A model generated the notes under the pieces. The model saw only the letters and a program-made list of their open reading frames with translations. It searched no databases and was not told the origin of the DNA. A program made the position numbers and the translations under genes. DNA of 64,000 bases from positions 806,001-870,000 of the forward strand of contig OZ241856.1 of the NCBI GenBank assembly GCA_965202845.1, in the 5' to 3' direction. Origin of the DNA: CBDATA01 sp965202845 (GTDB taxonomy: Bacteria; Acidobacteriota; Vicinamibacteria; Marinacidobacterales; Marinacidobacteraceae). Positions 8,153-16,017 of the stretch are shown here, in pieces. Position 1 is the first letter of the stretch, and the number at the start of each line of letters is the position of its first letter.

Positions 8153-9685
8153 TCACCTGGCGGCGGCGAGCGCGGCGGCGGCCGCCTCGGCCTCCGCGCT
8201 CCGCTTGCTGGCGCCGCTGCCGCGGGCGAGTCTCCGCCCGTTCACCAGAACCTCGACGTGGAAGGTCTTGTCGTGTTCCGGCCCTTCCTCGGAGAGCACC
8301 CGATAGATCGGGAGGGGCTTGTGCGCCTTTGCGAGCCGTTCCTGGAGGGCCCCCTTGGGGTTGGCCGGGCGGGGAGGCGGTTTCGCGCCGCCGCGCGGCG
8401 CCGTCGCCTTCGTTCCCGTCTTCGGCTTCGAGCTGGGGCGGAACCAGCCGACGGCCTGGGCCGCCGCGTTCTTTTCCGCGTCCTTGACGCCGCCGCCGGT
8501 TCCCCGGAAGATCTTGCCGTCCGGGAGGCGGAGCTCTACCACGACCCGGTCCTTGTGCGGCTTCGTGAGCTCCCGGTACGTGGGGGGAGCTTCCCCGGCC
8601 TGGGCGATGCGGTTCAGAAGCAGGGTCTTTGGGTCGAGGAGCTCCAGATCGGGATTGTCGAATTCGTCGAGCGACCGTCCGATTTCCGTCCGCAGCGCCC
8701 TTCGCGCGGCGCGGAACCCACCGTCCAGGTACAAGGCGCCCAGCAGCGCTTCGGCCACCCCGGCGCGCGATTCCCCGTCCGGCGCCCGCCAGCGCGCGCC
8801 GAGACGCGGCAGGAAGTCGCCTTCCAGCAGCCGCATCCGGGCCAGGGTCATGCGGCCCTCGTCCCAGTCGGGGAAGCGGGCGTGGAGCGCATCCGCGATC
8901 AACAGATGCAGGACGTCCCTGCCGAGGAATCGCTGGGCGTGCCAGTCCATGCCTCCGGCGGGCGGTTTCCGGCCCCGGCGGCGCCGCTGGCGTCGCCTTG
9001 CGGTCCGCGGCTCGGGGCGGGAGGCGCCGGGTTCGGTCGCGGTCCGCAGCATCGTCCGCTTGTGGAAGGCGTATCCCAGGGCGCGTTCGGTCGGCGTCGT
9101 GAGCCGCAGCAGGCGGCGAAGGAGCGCCATCGGCGCCAGCAGGACGCGCTGTCGGGCGATCGAGGGGCGGCGGGTCGCCGGGTTGATGCCCAGGGAGCGG
9201 AAACGCCGGGCGAAGGCCCGGCCGACGATGCGGCGCACCGCGTCCAGTTCCCCGTCGAGCCAGGCGGCGCCCAGGATGGCTTCGAATACGTTCGCCAGGA
9301 TCCGTTTCGAGGATCGGGCGCCCTGTTCGCCTTCCTGACCCCTTCCGACCCGCATGCCTTCCGGAAGCGCCAGGGCGCGTCCGGCCGTCGCCAGCGACTC
9401 GTTGTTGACGATGGCGGTCTTGGCCTCCTGGCGGCGGTGGCGGGTCCATCCCGGACAGTCGAAGTGGACGATCTCGGTCACCACCAGCCCCAGCGCCGCG
9501 TCGCCCAGGAATTCGAGCCGCTCGTAGTCGGCGACCTTGTAGTCGTTCGCGTAGGAGCCGTGCGTGAGCGCCTGCTCCAGCAGATCGAGGCGACGGAACC
9601 GGTATCCCAGCCGCGTGCGGAAATGGGTGATGGGGCGGGGGGCGCGAGGCGCTTCGCTCCCCTTGCGCCGGCGTCGTCTGGGCAT
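8153..9685 (-). CDS. Tandem ribonuclease III: two RNase III domains plus two dsRNA-binding domains
   Basis: 510 residues from ATG 9685; ordinary bacterial RNase III has about 230. Domain order: RNase III-1 (about 19-160), RNase III-2 (about 200-340), dsRBD-1 (about 350-416) and dsRBD-2 (about 442-510). Domain 1 keeps the signature E55-R-L-E58-F-L-G-D62 and E135, but the position of E. coli Glu65 is Arg82 and that of Asp114 is Asn132. In domain 2 the signature aligns as HAQRFLGRDVL, so all three acidic residues are lost (H249, R252, R256), while the DEG glutamate (E276) and E312 remain. Inserted between the first helices of domain 2 is a basic tract (about 227-240). I infer an intramolecular pseudo-dimer with one plausible cleavage centre. 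The gene overlaps the upstream phosphatase gene by ATGA. Confidence 0.9.
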   Translation of the reverse strand: MPRRRRRKGSEAPRAPRPITHFRTRLGYRFRRLDLLEQALTHGSYANDYKVADYERLEFLGDAALGLVVTEIVHFDCPGWTRHRRQEAKTAIVNNESLATAGRALALPEGMRVGRGQEGEQGARSSKRILANVFEAILGAAWLDGELDAVRRIVGRAFARRFRSLGINPATRRPSIARQRVLLAPMALLRRLLRLTTPTERALGYAFHKRTMLRTATEPGASRPEPRTARRRQRRRRGRKPPAGGMDWHAQRFLGRDVLHLLIADALHARFPDWDEGRMTLARMRLLEGDFLPRLGARWRAPDGESRAGVAEALLGALYLDGGFRAARRALRTEIGRSLDEFDNPDLELLDPKTLLLNRIAQAGEAPPTYRELTKPHKDRVVVELRLPDGKIFRGTGGGVKDAEKNAAAQAVGWFRPSSKPKTGTKATAPRGGAKPPPRPANPKGALQERLAKAHKPLPIYRVLSEEGPEHDKTFHVEVLVNGRRLARGSGASKRSAEAEAAAAALAAAR

Positions 9686-11790
9686 CAGAGAACCCGGACC
9701 AGGACCATCGTCAGGTCGTCGGCGTGGGTTTTGGCGCCGGTGAATTCGAGCACTGCGTCCTCCACGGTTTGCCGCATTTCTTCCGGCGGTTGCGCCCAGC
9801 AGTCCTCCAGCAGACGCGCCAGGCGTTCTTCGCCGAACATTTCGGAACGGCCGTTCATGGCCTCCGAGACGCCGTCGGTGAAGAACACCCAGGTGTCGCT
9901 GCTGACCAGCGGGGCGGTGCGCTCCTCGAGAACCCGTTCGAACACCGGACCGGGGTCGAGCGCGACTCCCAGCCCGTGGGGGGCGTACACGTCGGATCGC
10001 GGCGTCATGCCGTCGTGCCGGCCCAGCCGCAGGAGCGGGCTGTGTCCGGCGCGGGCCCAGGTCACGGTACCCGCTTCGGAATCGAAGACTGCGTAGGTGA
10101 TGGTGATGAAGGTGCGGCGGTCCAGGGTTTCGTAAAGCGCGCGGTTGGCCTCGATGAGAACCTGGCGCGGCGATGCGTGCGCCCGGCTGAGGGCGAGCAT
10201 GAGTCCCTTCAATTCCGCCATGGTGAACGCGGCGCGGGCGCCGGTTCCCGAAACGTCGGCGATGACGACTCCCAGACGGTTCGCGGCGAGGGGAATCAGG
10301 TCGTAGTAGTCGCCTCCCACCGCGGCCGCCGGGCGGCAGATGGCGGCCACCCGAAATCCGGGGACGGTCACCGCCCCGTCCCGGGGGAGCAGGCGGGCCT
10401 GCGATTCGCGGGCGGTGTCCATCTCCTGCTCGATCTGGGCCGCCCGCCGCAGGCGATCCATGTCGTCCTGGATCTTGGCGGTCATGATGTTGAACGACCG
10501 CGCCAGCTCCCCGAGCTGGTCCCGGGACGGCGCCGTCACCTCGTGACCGAAGTTGCCGCTTCGCACCATGCGGGTGCCCCCGCTCAGCGCCTCCACCGAG
10601 CGGGTGATCGAGCGGACAATCCGGATCCCGATATACACCGCCAGCAGCTGGAACAGGACGAAGACGAATCCGAGACCGCCCAGGGCGAGGAGCAGGCTGG
10701 CGCTGATGTCGAAGTCGTCGAGGGATTCGGGCAGGCCGCCGGTCACGCCCCACAGCAGTTCGATTGGGGCGAAGGCGAACGAAATCAGGACGGTGCCCCC
10801 CGAAAGCTCTGGTTCCGCGCCCGCCGCCTCCAGCGCCACCAGCGCGCCGTCGAAGGGGATTTCGAAGCGGTTCGCGGAAGTCGGGGGCGTCGCCAGACCG
10901 ACCGATTCCTCTCCGACGTACAGGGTCAGGATCGTCCGGATCGAAACGCTTGTCTCGCTCGCGCTTTGCATCAGGACCGGGACCAGCGGCGCCAGGACCA
11001 CCGCGGTTCCGGTCGGTCCCGGGGACACCGCGCCGAACCATTCCCCGTCCGCGGTGCGCACCACGCCCTCCCAGGGGAGGACCGCCCATTCCGGAACCTC
11101 GCGGATCGCTCCGAGCGGGGTTGCCGCGCCCCCGGAGCCCAGCAGGCGCGTCACCCGGCGGTCGTCGTGTTCCAGGTACCAGGCGGTCGCGCCCGGCGCC
11201 AGCTCGGAGGCGCGCGTCGCGGTGCGTTCCAGGGAGTCCAGAATGGCGTCGTCGTCGGCGTCGGTCGGCAGCCCGATCAGGATGCGGTCCGCCACCTTGC
11301 CCAGGGTGGCGCCGCGCGCTTGCAGATTCGCCTGGAGCGCGTAGTACCCGAAAAGGCCCAGGATCACATAGAACGCCAGCAGGAAGAACGCGCTGAGCAG
11401 GAGGAGCGGCAGGAATCCGCCGAAGATGTACGAAACCCACAGCTTTCGCTTTACCGGATACAGCAGCCAGTTCAGGATGTCCCGCGCGTACCAGACCAGG
11501 ATGGCCGCGGTGGTGACCAGCGCCACCAGGCCGGCGGTTCCGGACCAGGCGACCGGCAGCGCTCCGGCGCGGGACAGCAGCCACAAGGCCCCCACCAGCA
11601 GCAGGATGCGAGGCACCCAGGAACCCAGAAGGAGCGTGGCGGCCCTTCGCAGCGCCGCCGGGGCCCTGGGGGCGGAGGGGGTGGTTTCGGTGGAGGAGAT
11701 GTTCGGGAAGGGGCAGGCGGGGGCTCGGGGCGCCCGATGGGGACGCTCGGATCGGAGGCGTCGCGGAACCGGACCCCCCCTAGGGACCAT
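9685..11790 (-). CDS. Membrane sensor with HAMP and SpoIIE/RsbU-type PP2C phosphatase domain
   Basis: 701 residues. After a low-complexity N-terminus come three hydrophobic segments (about 55-75, 85-110, 118-150), a likely extracytoplasmic region (about 150-350), a fourth segment (about 365-395), a HAMP domain (about 395-450) and a C-terminal serine phosphatase domain. The phosphatase motifs are intact: VGGDYYDL, IADVSGTGARAA, AGHSPLLRLG, FFTDGVSEAMN and HADDLTMVL, which supply the metal-binding aspartates. Relatives dephosphorylate anti-sigma-factor antagonists; no such partner is encoded nearby. The stop codon overlaps the start of the tandem RNase III gene (ATGA), so the two are translationally coupled. 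The exact start is uncertain because the N-terminus is unlike anything conserved. Confidence 0.88.
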   Translation of the reverse strand: MVPRGGPVPRRLRSERPHRAPRAPACPFPNISSTETTPSAPRAPAALRRAATLLLGSWVPRILLLVGALWLLSRAGALPVAWSGTAGLVALVTTAAILVWYARDILNWLLYPVKRKLWVSYIFGGFLPLLLLSAFFLLAFYVILGLFGYYALQANLQARGATLGKVADRILIGLPTDADDDAILDSLERTATRASELAPGATAWYLEHDDRRVTRLLGSGGAATPLGAIREVPEWAVLPWEGVVRTADGEWFGAVSPGPTGTAVVLAPLVPVLMQSASETSVSIRTILTLYVGEESVGLATPPTSANRFEIPFDGALVALEAAGAEPELSGGTVLISFAFAPIELLWGVTGGLPESLDDFDISASLLLALGGLGFVFVLFQLLAVYIGIRIVRSITRSVEALSGGTRMVRSGNFGHEVTAPSRDQLGELARSFNIMTAKIQDDMDRLRRAAQIEQEMDTARESQARLLPRDGAVTVPGFRVAAICRPAAAVGGDYYDLIPLAANRLGVVIADVSGTGARAAFTMAELKGLMLALSRAHASPRQVLIEANRALYETLDRRTFITITYAVFDSEAGTVTWARAGHSPLLRLGRHDGMTPRSDVYAPHGLGVALDPGPVFERVLEERTAPLVSSDTWVFFTDGVSEAMNGRSEMFGEERLARLLEDCWAQPPEEMRQTVEDAVLEFTGAKTHADDLTMVLVRVL

Positions 11791-11800
11791 CTGGGGGTCC
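11771..11800. other. Inverted repeat around the phosphatase start codon
   Basis: GGACCCCC (11771-11778) and GGGGGTCC (11793-11800) form a perfect 8-bp stem whose 14-base loop contains the minus-strand ATG at 11788-11790. It could mask the start codon in mRNA, but only if this is the true start. Chance occurrence in GC-rich DNA is possible. Confidence 0.3.
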
Positions 11801-11945
11801 CGGGTTCATCCGAGGCGACGCCCATGACTCCGGCTTCAAGCCCACCCACGTCGCCGCGACGGCGCTCCGAACACCCCGCCTGGGTGGCCGGGGCGCCGCG
11901 TTCCGGGCGTTCCATGAAGGAGCCCGAAGCCGGATTCGGGCGCCA

Positions 11946-11954
11946 TGTTAGCTT
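11946..11954 (+). promoter_or_regulatory. Candidate extended -10 promoter for the GspC-like gene
   Basis: TGTTAGCTT fits TGnTAnnnT, and lies 46 bases before ATG 12001. The same motif shape recurs upstream of several other genes in the window. No matching -35 box is evident. Confidence 0.35.
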
Positions 11955-12000
11955 GCCGGGTGCAACCACCGCGCCGGGGGGCGCTTTCGGGAGGCGCCTC

Positions 12001-12660
12001 ATGTCAATCGCTGGATGGTTCCTTCCGATCGCGCTGGCCGTTCCCGCCGCCGCCCAGGAGGTCCGATTCGCCGGGATCGTCCGGCAGGGGGAGCGCGCGA
12101 TTGTGCTGCTGGAATTCCCGAGCGGCCCGGGTTGCCGACTGGTCGGGGAGGAGGAGTGCCGGGGGGTGCGGCTCGTCGGGATCCAAGGCGAAACGGTGAC
12201 GCTTCTCGGGATGGAAGGGCGGTTCGAACTGGAACTGGCCGATGTGCGCATGCCGCCGCAGCCGCCCTTGCAGATCGAGACCGAGCCGGCGGCGGAACCG
12301 GTCGCTGCGCCGGAACCGCCGCCGGCCGCGGTTGCGGACGCGCCCCGGCGGTTCTCCCGCGACGACGTCCGGCTGCGGCTTCCCGCCGAACTGCCGCGGA
12401 TCCTGTCCGCATCCACGGTGGTTCCCCGGATCCTGGGAAGCGAGGTGGCGGGGCTGGAGCTGATCGCGTTTCCGATGGATACCGTCCTGGGGGAGACCGG
12501 GCTGCTCCCCGGAGACGTCCTGCTGCGCGTCAACGGGCGCGAGGTTCGCGGGATCGAATCGCTGGCGGTTCTGGTGCAGCGGTTCCAGACCGCCGAGGAG
12601 CTGGAGTTGCTGGTGGAGCGGCGGGGGGAGCCGGTCCGGCTGGTTCTGAACTTCTACTGA
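12001..12660 (+). CDS. Exported PDZ-domain protein, GspC-like
   Basis: 219 residues. I choose ATG 12001 because GGGAGG sits 7 bases upstream and a Sec signal peptide follows at once (MSIAGWFLPIALAVPAAAQ); the frame is open further upstream but encodes low-complexity sequence. The mature part has a small beta region (GEECRGVRLVGIQGETVTLL) like the HR domain of type II secretion protein GspC, then a Pro/Ala linker (about 80-105), and a C-terminal PDZ-like domain (LLPGDVLLRVNGREVRGIES). No other type II secretion genes are present, so the role is open; it may instead be a stand-alone periplasmic scaffold. The last 7 bases overlap the convergent ftsB-like gene. Confidence 0.7.
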   Translation: MSIAGWFLPIALAVPAAAQEVRFAGIVRQGERAIVLLEFPSGPGCRLVGEEECRGVRLVGIQGETVTLLGMEGRFELELADVRMPPQPPLQIETEPAAEPVAAPEPPPAAVADAPRRFSRDDVRLRLPAELPRILSASTVVPRILGSEVAGLELIAFPMDTVLGETGLLPGDVLLRVNGREVRGIESLAVLVQRFQTAEELELLVERRGEPVRLVLNFY

Positions 12661-13037
12661 TCCGGCGTCGCTTCGGGGAGCAGCACCACGATTTCGTCGG
12701 GGGCGGCCAGATGCAGCTCGGACTTCGCCAGCAGCTCCAGCGCGTTCGGGTCTTCCTCGAGACGCCGGATCGCCTCCTCCAGCCGTCGCCGCTCGGCGTC
12801 CAGCGAGGCTGCCTGCGCCGCCATCCGCTCCCTCCGGTCGTTCGCCTCCCGCAGGCGCTTGGCGCCCCCGATCCCGCCGGCCAGGATCCAGCCGCCCGCC
12901 AGCGCCCCGATCAGCAGGGGCGCGAGCCGCATCCAGCCGCGGGCGCCGAGCCCTGGACTCCACAGGAGCTTGCGGAAGGCGCGGGCCCACCGCTGGCGGA
13001 ATTGCCTGGATTCGGTTTGGGGAGCTGCGGACGCCAT
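12654..13037 (-). CDS. FtsB/DivIC-like septum formation initiator
   Basis: 127 residues. The layout is that of FtsB/DivIC: short basic cytoplasmic end, one transmembrane segment (MRLAPLLIGALAGGWILAG, about residues 36-54), then an extracytoplasmic coiled coil (ANDRRERMAAQAASLDAERR and onward to about 95) and a short C-terminal region containing LELLAKSELHLAAPDE, close to the family ending in which the helix turns after the coil. Such proteins bridge FtsQ and FtsL in the divisome. ATG 13037 is 32 bases downstream of the valS stop. The stop TAG overlaps the convergent GspC-like gene by 7 bases. Family assignment is by architecture, so moderately sure. Confidence 0.72.
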   Translation of the reverse strand: MASAAPQTESRQFRQRWARAFRKLLWSPGLGARGWMRLAPLLIGALAGGWILAGGIGGAKRLREANDRRERMAAQAASLDAERRRLEEAIRRLEEDPNALELLAKSELHLAAPDEIVVLLPEATPDQ

Positions 13038-13065
13038 GACCGGGAGCGTTTTCGCTCCGGGCCGG

Positions 13066-13074
13066 ATGCTAGCA
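13066..13074 (-). promoter_or_regulatory. Candidate extended -10 promoter for the ftsB-like gene
   Basis: On the minus strand the sequence reads TGCTAGCAT (TGnTAnnnT) and overlaps the valS stop codon. A 6-bp hairpin, GGAGCG (13043-13048) and CGCTCC (13053-13058) with a TTTT loop, sits between it and ATG 13037. That hairpin could also act as a weak valS terminator or a leader element. Confidence 0.35.
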
Positions 13075-16017
13075 GTCCCCGACGCCGCCAGTCCCGGGTC
13101 GGGCGGGACCGGTTTCCGCAAGGCTCTCGGCGAGTCGCTGGAGCCGCTGCTCCTGATCGACCAGCGATGCGAGTCGTTCCCGATGCTCTTGCACCACCGC
13201 CGGTTCGGCGCGCTCCACGAAGTTCGGGTTTTGGAGCCGGCGACGGCTGCCGCGAATCCGCTCCCGAACCCGATTCCATTCGGTCTCCACCCGGCGCCGC
13301 ACCGCGCCCCTGTCCACGTCGGGCGGCAGCGAGGCGGCGGCTTCGCAGTCCGGATCCACGATGCCGATCCACCCGGCGGGCGGCCAGCCGGGGTCTCCGG
13401 ATTGCACGATATCGAGCGATTCGAGGCGCCCCACGGCGCACAGCGGGCCCGCCGCCTGGGCCAAAAGCTCGGCGAGGCGCTCCGAACCCGCCCCGGGGCG
13501 CGCCGCCAGCCGAACCGGCAGGTCGGGTCGGACCCCGGCGTCGGCGCGCAGCTTGCGAACCGCCGCCACGATCCGGCGGGCGGCGTCGAACGCAGACTCG
13601 AGATCGGGGTCCGCATCCGCCGTTCCCTTCGGGAAGGGCGCCCGCGCCAGCAGCGTCCGCTTTCCGGGGGACTTGAAGCCGTGCGCGACCAGGGCGTCCC
13701 CCAGCCGGGCGTGGAGATACTCGGTGACGAAGGGCGCCACCGGATGCAGCAGGCGCAGGGTCTCGCCCAAAACCATCCCCAGGGTGGCGGCGGTGGTTCG
13801 CGCCGCGGACCGGTCAAGCCGCATCCGGGCCTTGGCGAGCTCCACGTACCAGTCGCAGAAATCGTTCCACACGAAACGGTACAGGGACGCGCCGAAGGTG
13901 GAGAAGTCGTAGGCGTCCAGGGCGCCGGCCGCCTCGTTCGCGCACCCCGCCAGCCGGGAGCGGATCCAGCGATCCTCGGGCGCGGGCGGCGCCGGCTTCC
14001 GGTCCGCCCCGGCGTCGGCGAGGGCGAGCAGGGTGAACCGGGAGGCGTTCCACAGCTTGGTGATGAACCGGCGGCCGATTTCGTGGAACTTGGGGAGCGC
14101 CAGGCGCATTTCCTGCCCCTCGGAACACAGCCGCACCAGGGTGAAGCGGAGCGCGTCCGCGCCCACTCCGGAGAACCCCTTCGGAAAGCTCCGTTCGAGG
14201 CCGCGGGCAATCTCCGCCATGTTGGACGGACGCGCCTCCTCCAGCGGACGTCGGAGTTCGGCGAGGGTCGCGCCGTCCATCACCGCGAGCGGGTCGATGC
14301 CGTTTCCCCGGCTCTTGCTCATCACCGCGCCCCGCTCGTCGAGGACGGTCGGGTGGATGTACACGTCCTGGTAGGGCAGGCGTCCGGTCATTTCGAGGGC
14401 GGCGAAGTTCATGCGGGCCACCCAGAAGAACAGGATGCCCTTGTCGGTGGAGAGCGTGGCGGTGGGGTAGTAGCGCTTGAAGTCGGGCGTGCGTTCGGGC
14501 CAGCCGAGCGTGCTCATCGGCCACAGCCAGGAGCTGAACCAGGTGTCCAGGACGTCCGGTTCGGGGATCCACGCTTCGGGGTCCCGAAGCACCGCCTCCG
14601 GGGTGTCCACTCCCACCACCGTCTCCCCGGTCTCCCGGTGGCGCCACGCCGGGATCCGGTGTCCCCACCAGATCTGGCGGCTGATCGTCCAGTCGCGGAT
14701 TCCGATCAGCCAGCGGGCGTAGACGCGCTCCCACCGCCTGGGATGGAAACGCAACGCGCCTTCCCGCTCCTTGACCCATTCCCCGTCGCGCAGCTCGTAC
14801 CCGCTCATGCGCAGCGCCCGGTCGGCCAGCGGGCGCATGCGGACGAACCACTGGTTCGACAGTCGGTACTCGATGGGGGCCCCGGAGCGCTGGGCGCGGC
14901 CCAGCGGAACCCGGTGCGGAACCACCGCGTCCAGCAAGCCCGCCTCCTTGAGCGCCTCGACGGCGGCGGCGCGGGCCCGGTAGCGGTCCATGCCGCGGAA
15001 CGGCTCGGGCGCGTTCTCGTTCAGGGAGGCGTCCTCGTGCATCACGTTCAGCGGGACGAGCTGGTGGCGCTCGCCGATCTCGAAGTCGTGCGGGTCGTGG
15101 GCCGGAGTGATCTTGAGGCATCCGGTGCCGAAATCCCGATCCACTCCGGCGTCGGCGATCACCGGAATCTCGCGCCCGGTCAGCGGAAGCCGGACGCGCC
15201 GGGAGACAAAGCGCTGGTAGCGGGGATCCTCGGGATGGACCGCGACCGCCATGTCCCCGAACATCGTTTCGGGGCGGGTGGTGGCGACGATCAGGCGCTC
15301 GCCGGAGTCGTCCGCCAGCGGATAGGCGATGCGCCAGAGCTCGCCCGGCTCGCCGCCGGGGGCGGTTTCGACCTCGTCGTCGGAGAGCGCGGTGCGGTCC
15401 ACCGGACACCAGTTGACCACCCGCTTGCCGCGGTAGATCAGTCCGCGGTCGAAGAGCGCCTTGAAGACGGTGCGGACCGCCCGGGACAGGCCCTCGTCCA
15501 TCGTGAAGCGGGTGCGGCGGAAATCGCACGAACAACCCAGCCGCCGGAGCTGATCGAGGATCAGGTCGCCGTACTCCTCGCGCCATTTCCAGACCTCGGC
15601 GAGGAAGCGATCGCGGCCCAGCGTTCGGTAGTCCACGCCCTTCGCGTCCAGATGCTTGCGGACCACCGTCTGGGTGGAGATGCCGGCGTGATCGGTTCCC
15701 GGAACCCAGAGCGCGTCGCGCCCGTTCATGCGCTGGTAGCGGATGAGCACGTCCTGGATCGTGTTGTTCAGGGCGTGCCCCATGTGGAGCCTTCCGGTGA
15801 CGTTGGGAGGCGGAATGACGACCGTCCAGGGCGTTTTCGACGGGTCGCCGCCATCCCGGAGCGAGCCGTCCGGATCGAATTCGGTCTCGAAGGCCCGCGC
15901 CGACTCCCAGCGCGCCGCGCTTTCGGGTTCGATGACCGCCGGGTCGAAGCGGGTGGGGAGCGCGTCCGGGCCGGTAGCCGAACCGGGCGCCGCCCGATCA
16001 GGCGAGTTCTGCGGCAA
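13069..16017 (-). CDS. valS: Valine--tRNA ligase
   Basis: Class I aminoacyl-tRNA synthetase that charges tRNA-Val. The HIGH motif appears as NVTGRLHMGHA near residue 70 and the KMSKS motif as AVMSKSRGNG. Between them lie the editing domain (IVATTRPETMFGD, AHDPHDFEIG) and the Val-specific core (WCPVDRTALSDDEVE). A C-terminal coiled coil ends the protein. No ATG or GTG is in frame before the conserved LPTRFDPAVIEP; the best start is TTG 16017, which overlaps the 3' end of metK by 20 bases and gives 982 residues, slightly longer than usual. The frame extends further into metK only as a shadow. It is probably co-transcribed with metK. Confidence 0.95.
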   Translation of the reverse strand: MPQNSPDRAAPGSATGPDALPTRFDPAVIEPESAARWESARAFETEFDPDGSLRDGGDPSKTPWTVVIPPPNVTGRLHMGHALNNTIQDVLIRYQRMNGRDALWVPGTDHAGISTQTVVRKHLDAKGVDYRTLGRDRFLAEVWKWREEYGDLILDQLRRLGCSCDFRRTRFTMDEGLSRAVRTVFKALFDRGLIYRGKRVVNWCPVDRTALSDDEVETAPGGEPGELWRIAYPLADDSGERLIVATTRPETMFGDMAVAVHPEDPRYQRFVSRRVRLPLTGREIPVIADAGVDRDFGTGCLKITPAHDPHDFEIGERHQLVPLNVMHEDASLNENAPEPFRGMDRYRARAAAVEALKEAGLLDAVVPHRVPLGRAQRSGAPIEYRLSNQWFVRMRPLADRALRMSGYELRDGEWVKEREGALRFHPRRWERVYARWLIGIRDWTISRQIWWGHRIPAWRHRETGETVVGVDTPEAVLRDPEAWIPEPDVLDTWFSSWLWPMSTLGWPERTPDFKRYYPTATLSTDKGILFFWVARMNFAALEMTGRLPYQDVYIHPTVLDERGAVMSKSRGNGIDPLAVMDGATLAELRRPLEEARPSNMAEIARGLERSFPKGFSGVGADALRFTLVRLCSEGQEMRLALPKFHEIGRRFITKLWNASRFTLLALADAGADRKPAPPAPEDRWIRSRLAGCANEAAGALDAYDFSTFGASLYRFVWNDFCDWYVELAKARMRLDRSAARTTAATLGMVLGETLRLLHPVAPFVTEYLHARLGDALVAHGFKSPGKRTLLARAPFPKGTADADPDLESAFDAARRIVAAVRKLRADAGVRPDLPVRLAARPGAGSERLAELLAQAAGPLCAVGRLESLDIVQSGDPGWPPAGWIGIVDPDCEAAASLPPDVDRGAVRRRVETEWNRVRERIRGSRRRLQNPNFVERAEPAVVQEHRERLASLVDQEQRLQRLAESLAETGPARPGTGGVGDC

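Noticed and set aside
9724..12000. Upstream extension of the GspC-like gene
   Set aside because: The frame is open but antisense to the phosphatase gene; ATG 12001 has a ribosome site and a signal peptide directly after it.
12001..12660. Type II secretion gene cluster
   Set aside because: Only one GspC-like protein is present; the neighbours are unrelated housekeeping genes.
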